Shown piece after piece: positions 57,185 through 64,000 of a stretch of 64,000 bases of DNA (position 1 is its first letter; every line of letters starts with the position of its first letter). The stretch lies in assembly GCA_973895155.1 (NCBI GenBank), contig OZ316891.1, forward strand, positions 18,228,001 to 18,292,000, read 5' to 3'. Source of the DNA: Marsupella aquatica. Its lineage: Eukaryota > Marchantiophyta. The notes beneath the pieces were generated by a model that was not told the origin of the DNA, searched no databases, and worked only from the letters and a program-made list of their open reading frames with translations. A program made the position numbers and the translations under genes.

Positions 57185-60100
57185 ATGGCTGCAACTATAC
57201 CTGCCGTCGGTGCCAAGGGAACTATATGTTGTCAGAGTGGTGCCGCGCACAGTTCTGCTCCTCAATTGGAAGCGGTTCGTTCCGGATTGTTTGCGAGCGT
57301 AAAGAATCACTGCGGACTGCACAAAGTTGTCCCTCGGAAGAGTGTGAGCCGACGCCCAATCTCCTCCACTACTCGACGTGCTCTGCAGGTAAGAAGCTTG
57401 CCCTAGCTGACTTAGTCTGAAATGTACTTGACACTCGCTAACCTCAGAAAGATTCAAAGACAGCTCTTAAAGGTAGACTTAAATTGTAGTGATGCTCCTA
57501 CACTCACACATGGCTCGCCTGAACTCCATAGACATATACGTTGTTGTCCGCGCACCTGGTGGAAAGTAGGCCACATCTCAGTAGACTAAATTTGTTGCAA
57601 CCGTACGTACGTTCGAATTGATGAGTTAATTGAGATGAAAATCTTCTGATTAACTAAATAGATCTAGATCGAAGCCCCTTATAATGGAGTACTTATGCTT
57701 TAAGTAAAAGAGTAGGGAATGATCCTCTGATAAGCTTCTTGCTGTAATTTGCTGCCACGGTACGGTGAGGAGCATCACGATAAAGTTTGTAACGCTGGAT
57801 TTCTCACTTGTACATGATAGAAAAATGACGAAACCCCAGTCGCCAGCCCGAATGGATCTATGGTGCCGTCTCACGGCAGTGATGGGATTGAGTACTTCAC
57901 TGAGAAGCCAGCGACGCCATTGCTGGATACGGTCAGCTACCCAGTTCACATGAAGAATCTGACCAACACCCAGCTCAATCAACTTGCAGAGGAGCTGCGA
58001 ACGGAGATGGTTTTTGCAGTTTCTAAGACAGGAGGCCACTTAGGGTCCGGACTTGGTGTAGTGGAGCTCACCGTGGCTCTCCACCATGTCTTCGACACTC
58101 CTGCCGACAAAATTCTGTGGGACGTTGGCCACCAAGTATGGGCTTCTTACAATCTTAAGTCAACATATATCCATCCATCTATATTATAATTTAGCTATTC
58201 GAGATCTACCTTTTATGACCTGTTCCATAGATGAATGAATCCATTTCCGTAGAGGCAGTAATTTATGTGACAGAAATTGTGGTATGTAGTTCTTGTGAAT
58301 GGGAGTCTGAGCATTCGGTCTAGGTGGATTTTATAAGCTGTTAATTGGACACGTACTCTATGACTTTATACAGTCATACAGCTTGCGGGCTGGTCGGATT
58401 TCAAAAGCTATTATTTAGAGATTCTATGGCTTTACTCATTCATTTCAGGTTTCGGCCTAGTTGGATTTTAAAAGCTATTAATTAACTAGACGCACTCTAT
58501 AACAATACTCATTCTTGTTTATTAGAAGAATAGGAGTCGACACTTTACTTCATAGGGTGGTGAACACATTACTAGAGCAGCTATGACGAGATCGAGCTGT
58601 AGATCTAATATGAAAAGCGAATTCATTAATACTGTTTCCATGCTTACTGTTTCCATGCTTTCGTGTCGCTGCAGACATACCCTCACAAAATTTTGACCGG
58701 ACGCCGAGACCAAATGCACACAATGAGGCAAACTTCTGGGCTGGCAGGATTCACAAAGCGAAGCGAGAGCGAGTACGATGCATTCGGCGCCGGCCACAGC
58801 TCGACCAGCATCTCCGCTGGCCTTGGTATGGATTCTGATCCTTGCTTTAAAATTGGATTCAGTATGCGGAGCTCGTTGGTACAACCAAAAGTGACTAGAC
58901 GAGTGTCGTCAATATCATATCGGAGTTGATACGACCAAATAAAGTGACCAGACTAGTGATTTTAAATTCACATCGTTAAGAATTCAAGAATGTGTGTAGC
59001 AGTTCAAGGCTTACTGTAGAGTTAGATTCTGTGATTTTTCGTGTGCCCGACATCTGATTAGGAGCTGGCTATCTTAGTTGTCATTAGTTACCAAAAACGC
59101 ACGTCCGTTAAGATAGACAATTGTTGATGCTTTGTGTTGACAAAAAGTATATTCTCTCAAACGTGTAGCGGGGGCTAACTTTCTCAAGACAAAAGTGTCT
59201 GGAGAAAACGTGCTGTCAAAAGTGTGACAAAACTGTAGACTTTTCGGTCAATATCATATCGGAGTTGATACGACCAAATAAAGTGACCAGACTAGTGATT
59301 TTAAATTCACATCGTTAAGAATTCAAGAATGTGTGTAGCAGTTCAAGGCTTACTGTAGAGTTAGATTCTGTGATTTTTCGTGTGCCCGACATCTGATTAG
59401 GAGCTGGCTATCTTAGTTGTCATTAGTTACCAAAAACGCACGTCCGTTAAGATAGACAATTGTTGATGCTTTGTGTTGACAAAAAGTATATTCTCTCAAA
59501 CGTGTAGCGGGGGCTAACTTTCTCAAGACAAAAGTGTCTGGAGAAAACGTGCTGTCAAAAGTGTGACAAAACTGTAGACTTTTCGGTCAACACCCTTAAT
59601 TTGTTACGTTAAGAATAGTCTCCAACTTTGTTTTTCTCAATTGTAATGTTCTCTGGGGTATCTAACATGTTTTCACTGTACTACTGTCCTCTTTAAGATT
59701 CTTCGAGCAGATAATGTTGTGAAAGACGATATCTCGGTCCTGCGTGATTACTAAATTTCGTCGTAATAAATTTCCTTTTTGCACAGGAATGGCAGTTGGG
59801 CGAGATCTCCAAGGTAGGAGGAACAACGTGATCGCGGTGATCGGAGATGGTGCTATGACGGCAGGCCAGGCGTACGAGGCGATAAACAATGCGGGGTATT
59901 TGGACTCGAACATAATTGTCATCCTCAACGACAACAAGCAAGTGTCTTTACCGACGGCAACTCTGGATGGGCCCGCACCCCCGGTTGGAGCTTTGAGCTC
60001 CGCTCTCAGTAAGCTCCAATCCAGCAAGAAGTTCCGACAACTGCGGGAAGCCGCCAAGGTAATGAAGAAATCCCTCTGGGTAAAGGCAAGAGAGGGTCAT

Positions 60101-63100
60101 GCGAATCCAAATTCTGATATGAATTGTTGACAACCGATCTTGGATTGACAGTTTCGATGGAACATTTTTCAGGGCGTGACGAAGCAGATCGGAGGACAGA
60201 CCCACGAGATTGCGTCCAAAGTAGACGAGTATGCCAGGGGTATGATCGGCGCACAGGGCTCCACGATGTTCGAAGAGCTTGGGCTCTACTACATCGGGCC
60301 GGTCGATGGACACAACATGGAAGACTTGGTGACCATTCTCAACAATGTCAAAGCCCAGCCTGCTGCTGGCCCCGTGGTCATTCATGTTGTTACTGAGAAA
60401 GGCCGCGGTTACCCCTATGCCGAACGAGCCGCTGATAAATATCATGGTGAGTGCAGTGTTCATTGGTCATGAACAAATATATATGGAAACGTAACATACT
60501 CCATTAATTCCAATAATTATGACAGTCCAAAACTCAGGTACTATTCAGTTTCGATCTAATGCTTGCGAACATTCTAAGGGGAGACTCGGGTGGGGAAAAA
60601 TTGAGGGATCGCGCGATCTAGCGCCGTACAGCAGTGATCGATACAATAGTCTACATTCAAGTTGGTATGCCCTCACATTCAGCGATGTTAGCTGGACGGA
60701 ATTGAAATCAAATCGAGAGTAGCGCGTGAAAGCTAGAGGAGATGAATAAATCTGAATCCAGAGTACAACGTCAGTTGCTTTTGCGTCTGCTTCGAGAATA
60801 TGGAGTAGCAAGTGCTCATTTTTCCAGTGGTGCAAGATCGCTGACAAGATATGGTGAATGTTGCTTTGGAATCCTTCAGGTGTGGTGAAGTTCGATCCTC
60901 CCAGTGGCAAGCAGCATAAAGTGAAGACCCCGACAAACTCCTACACACAGTATTTCGCTGAGGCTCTAGTTGCAGAAGCTGAGCTGGACGACAAAATTGT
61001 CGCCATCCATGCGGCCATGGGAGGCGGCACGGGCCTCAACATCTTCCAGAAGCGGTTCCCCGACCGCACTTTCGACGTCGGTATCGCGGAGCAGCATGCT
61101 GTTACGTTCGCTGCCGGTTTGGCCACCGAAGGCATGAAACCCGTCTGCGCAATCTACTCTTCCTTCTTGCAACGAGGTTATGATCAGGTACGTAGATAAA
61201 TGCCGAGTTTGAGCACTAGTGCTCGGATTTCACGCCAGGGCTTGTCTAAAGTGCGCAGTCTTTCTCCAGTACATATGGGAGCGAGCTTGCGGGGAACTAA
61301 TGTGCATGAGATGCATTTAGTCCCACTTTCGTATTGGAATTTCTTACACGTGTACAATCGAACGAGATCATGCTTACGACCTACCGAACTGTCGAAGGGA
61401 CATTCAACTTAAAGAATTTACACGACAAGAGGAAACTCAACATTCCTGTTTCATGTTCGAGTGGGCCCGGGAATTGTATCTCGAGCTTATCTAGATACAA
61501 TATATATTTTTAAACCGAGCTAGGTTTAACAAACTCTTTCTGGAGCCTGATATTTTCAATATATTTGAATCTTAGATGCTCGACATTAGTTTGCACTTCA
61601 TCCTGAATTCGGGAGGGGTCTGAAGTGGTAGTGTGGGCCAGGATGACGTCAGGATCTTCAAATTACAAACTTCAGTCTGATTTCGCCATCAATCGGGATT
61701 CTTTCTTGGAAATTCTGGAATTGAGTACGCTGTCGATGATCCCTAAATATGAACGAGCGGGCGAACTCATAATCACTAGATCTACAAAACAAGAATGAGA
61801 ATTCGCAAATCCGATGGCAATTGGGAGAAACGGGACGAGTGAGATGGACTTCAATTACAGGCTTGCCCTGTTAGTTTAATTAATTAACAGTTGTTCATAT
61901 ATTTGGTAGGTGATTTGGTGCTCATGGTATTGAACATGGCGCCGCAGGTTGTGCATGATGTGGACCTCCAAAGCTTGCCGGTGCGATTCGCAATGGACAG
62001 GGCGGGGTTGGTTGGAGCAGATGGCCCGACTCACTGCGGGGCTTTTGATGTGACCTACATGGCCTGCCTGCCAAATATGGTGGTCATGGCTCCGAGCGAC
62101 GAGGCGGAGCTGATGCACATGGTGGCCACCTCCATCGCCATCAATGACCGCCCTATTTGCTTCCGATTCCCTCGCGGAAACGGCGTGGGAGTGCCGTTGC
62201 CCGCCAACAACAAAGGCACAGTCCTCGAGATTGGCAAGGGCCGAGTGCTCATCGAAGGCTCCGAAGTTGCCATTGTCGGGTATGGCACCATCGTTCAAAA
62301 CTGCTTGGAAGCCCAAGCAATCCTCGCAAAGAAGGGAATCCACTGCACTGTCGTGGACGCTCGCTTCTGCAAACCTTTGGATGAAGAGCTTATGACCAGA
62401 CTGGCCAAAACGCACAAGGTTTTCATCACTGTCGAGGAGGGATCCATCGGAGGTTTTAGTGCACACGTAGCCCACTTCTTGGGTCTTCAGGGACTGCTCG
62501 ACTCCGGATTAAGAGTACGTATATATCCTAGCTACTTCCACTGTGTCCAGATCTCTCTTCTTTCTCGATGATCACCCATGCTGTCGTTAGACATTTCAAT
62601 CCTAAATATATTATCTAGTACTACTATGAATTAAATCTTCCCGTCCATAAGACTCGCAGATCCAAAGTATGTGTCATGATCGACCACGTAATCTGCTGGA
62701 AATGTAGATACAGCTCTTAAACTTTGGGGGGAAGTTGTAGATATTCGAGATAATTGCAATTTACTTCCTTAAATGCTGGCCATGATCGAACTCAACTGTT
62801 CAAAGGTCCCGCGACTTCGCCCGAATAGCTTGGAAACTTCGATGTTTAATTAATACTTGTCAAGAGTCCTGACCCAAAGCTTCAGAGTCTGAATCATTAT
62901 CGTTTTCGATTTCTAATTGATAAATTCGCTCGCTCTGTTCGAGGCGATGTCGGAGAATCTCTGTCTAGCTGCTGAATGATTTTGGCGGCATGCATGATTG
63001 TGCAGTGGCGGCCAATGGTATTGCCCGATAAATACATCGATCACGGAGCACCCAAGGACCAGATCGAGGAAGCTGGGCTCACGGGTTATCACATCGCGGC

Positions 63101-63152
63101 CACAGTACTGACCACTCTAGGCAAACCCAGCGACGCCCTGCTCTTGAAGTGA
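57185..63152 (+). CDS. DXS: 1-deoxy-D-xylulose-5-phosphate synthase (DXS), plastidial, 8 exons
   Basis: Exons: 57185-57388, 57821-58135, 58675-58825, 59787-60058, 60173-60446, 60880-61187, 61948-62514, 63006-63152; 745 residues. DXS condenses pyruvate and glyceraldehyde 3-phosphate using thiamine diphosphate, the first step of the plastid MEP isoprenoid pathway. Residues 1 to about 68 form a Ser/Ala/Arg transit peptide. Then [38 protein letters not shown], the ThDP/magnesium motif GDGAMT (243-248) with ILNDN (269-273), [10 protein letters not shown], and [10 protein letters not shown] with the catalytic Glu at about 476. [18 protein letters not shown] and VEEGSIGGF follow, and it ends KPSDALLLK. 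No expected family block is missing. The weakest junction is the exon 2 acceptor (ATAG at 57820), chosen because it alone keeps frame; the variable linker there gives no homology check. The family is intact and probably active. Confidence 0.95.
58325..58515. repeat. Three degenerate repeats in DXS intron 2
   Basis: GGATTTTATAAGCTGTTAAT, GGATTTCAAAAGCTATTATT and GGATTTTAAAAGCTATTAAT each precede a CTCTAT/TTCTATGG segment and CTCATT or similar. Starts are near 58326, 58397 and 58463, wholly within the 539-bp intron. Confidence 0.65.
58908..59590. repeat. Perfect 339-bp tandem duplication in DXS intron 3
   Basis: Bases 58908-59246 and 59247-59585 read the same throughout as far as I can check by eye. 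Five bases of a third unit (GTCAA) follow at 59586-59590. The unit runs from GTCAATATCATATCGGAGTT to GTAGACTTTTCG. Just upstream, 58877-58905 is a diverged partial copy of the unit's start. It lies in the 961-bp intron 3, the longest of the gene, which would be about 620 bp without it. Confidence 0.95.
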
Positions 63153-64000
63153 GCTCGAATTTAGTGACCACTACCGAGGCAGCAGCAGCACGTACATATA
63201 TGTCTGGGTCTTGCCTCCCAGGTCAGCCTGCTCGGAAGTTGAAGTACTTTGTGGACCTTCTCACGGGACGACGATTCTTCATACACGAAGACAACAGTCT
63301 CCAATCTTGTATCAGCTGCTGGGACTTTGTAGCTCAGCAAAATTATGGCTCCGAACTGCGGGTCTGGATGATTACGTGCTCGGAACGAATATAGCTTAGG
63401 CCCTCCGCGCAATTAGAAGTATAGCTCGTTACTTGAGAAGTCCACGAACTACACTGACTGTAGAAAGTACGTACAATTTCGTCGACACCTCAAGTAAGGT
63501 GCCTCAAAGCTAGAGTTCGTACACAAGTAGAGTGACTGAACTCCAATTAATAAAGGACAAGTTTGAAGAAAAGTCATCTTGTAGAAGGTGTAAGCTCAGT
63601 GAAACCTCGGAACATACGAGATTTTTGACGAGTATCTAATTTGTAGCGATGGTAAGGACTTTCTAGAAATAAGTCGGTCCACTCCTATCCGAACTCAGAG
63701 ATATTGTAAAGCTTCGAACGAAATGGTCCGTTAGCTGACCAGTCAATCACTTTGATTTCAATGTTTTAAGTGACTGTGGACCTTCAATGTCCAATTACTT
63801 ACTTTGCTGCAGCTTGGTTATTCATTGGTTTTGTAAGTCTTATCGTGATATCCTGTAATGAAGTTGCATGTCTAATCGTTCTGAACGAGGTCATTTATAT
63901 AATTATCGGTCCAGACCTTGTCCATACACTAAAGTTAAAGTGCCTGAGCCCAAATGTATCAGGTCTAGAAGTAATAATGCAATTCCCTGAAAGAAACAGC
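63153..64000 (+). other. DXS 3' UTR and downstream flank
   Basis: No gene is seen after the DXS stop. A frame at 63149-63394 overlaps the stop and is a readthrough shadow. AATAAAGG at about 63549-63556 is a plausible plant poly(A) signal, about 400 bp after the stop. Confidence 0.35.

Overview
The window is nuclear DNA of a land plant. It carries eight recognisable protein genes: five with classical GT-AG introns, three without introns in their coding regions. Six products are plastid or mitochondrial (plastidial DXS, a chaperone-like POR protein, a lumen-targeted protein, a plastid-type alpha/beta hydrolase, COX10, NDUFAF7), and the other two are housekeeping nuclear proteins (NSA2, CBP20). 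Gene density is about one per 8 kb, introns run from about 100 to 960 bp, and AT-rich repeat tracts separate the genes. This suits a bryophyte or other early-diverging land plant, but the species cannot be fixed from the sequence. No bacterial or organellar gene, tRNA, rRNA or CRISPR array was seen.

Layout. 0.3-2.6 kb (-): CPP1-like gene. 3.8-9.2 kb: degenerate tandem repeats, one small poly(A) retroposon and one copy of a larger mobile element. 9.5-12.4 kb (+): TDRD3/RMI1-type OB-fold protein with an RGG tail. 14.1-15.5 kb (-): intronless NDUFAF7, whose upstream region is a minisatellite. 19.2-20.6 kb (+): small lumen-targeted protein I could not assign to a family. 24.7-28.6 kb (+): 13-exon alpha/beta hydrolase. 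30.8-31.5 kb: broken SANT/Myb-like transposon gene. 31.5-38.2 kb: AT-rich repeat block with an 8-copy hairpin-bearing minisatellite and a second, inverted copy of the 7.9-kb element. 38.4-39.2 kb (+): intronless CBP20. 41.4-43.0 kb (-): intronless COX10. 45.7-48.9 kb (+): NSA2, whose first coding exon is the ATG alone. 48.9-57.2 kb: repeat-rich spacer. 57.2-63.2 kb (+): DXS with eight exons.

How the genes relate. This is a eukaryotic neighbourhood, not an operon, and the genes are independently transcribed. DXS feeds the plastid MEP pathway that supplies prenyl groups for chlorophyll, and CPP1 protects the chlorophyll-synthesis enzyme POR. COX10 and NDUFAF7 serve respiratory-chain assembly. 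No functional cluster is claimed.

The most distinctive structural property is that almost every intergenic region, several gene flanks and some introns carry local direct duplications of about 60-340 bp in two to eight copies. Several repeat families recur at distant places in the window. All exon boundaries were placed by hand from splice consensus, reading frame and remembered protein-family conservation; no alignment or transcript data were available.
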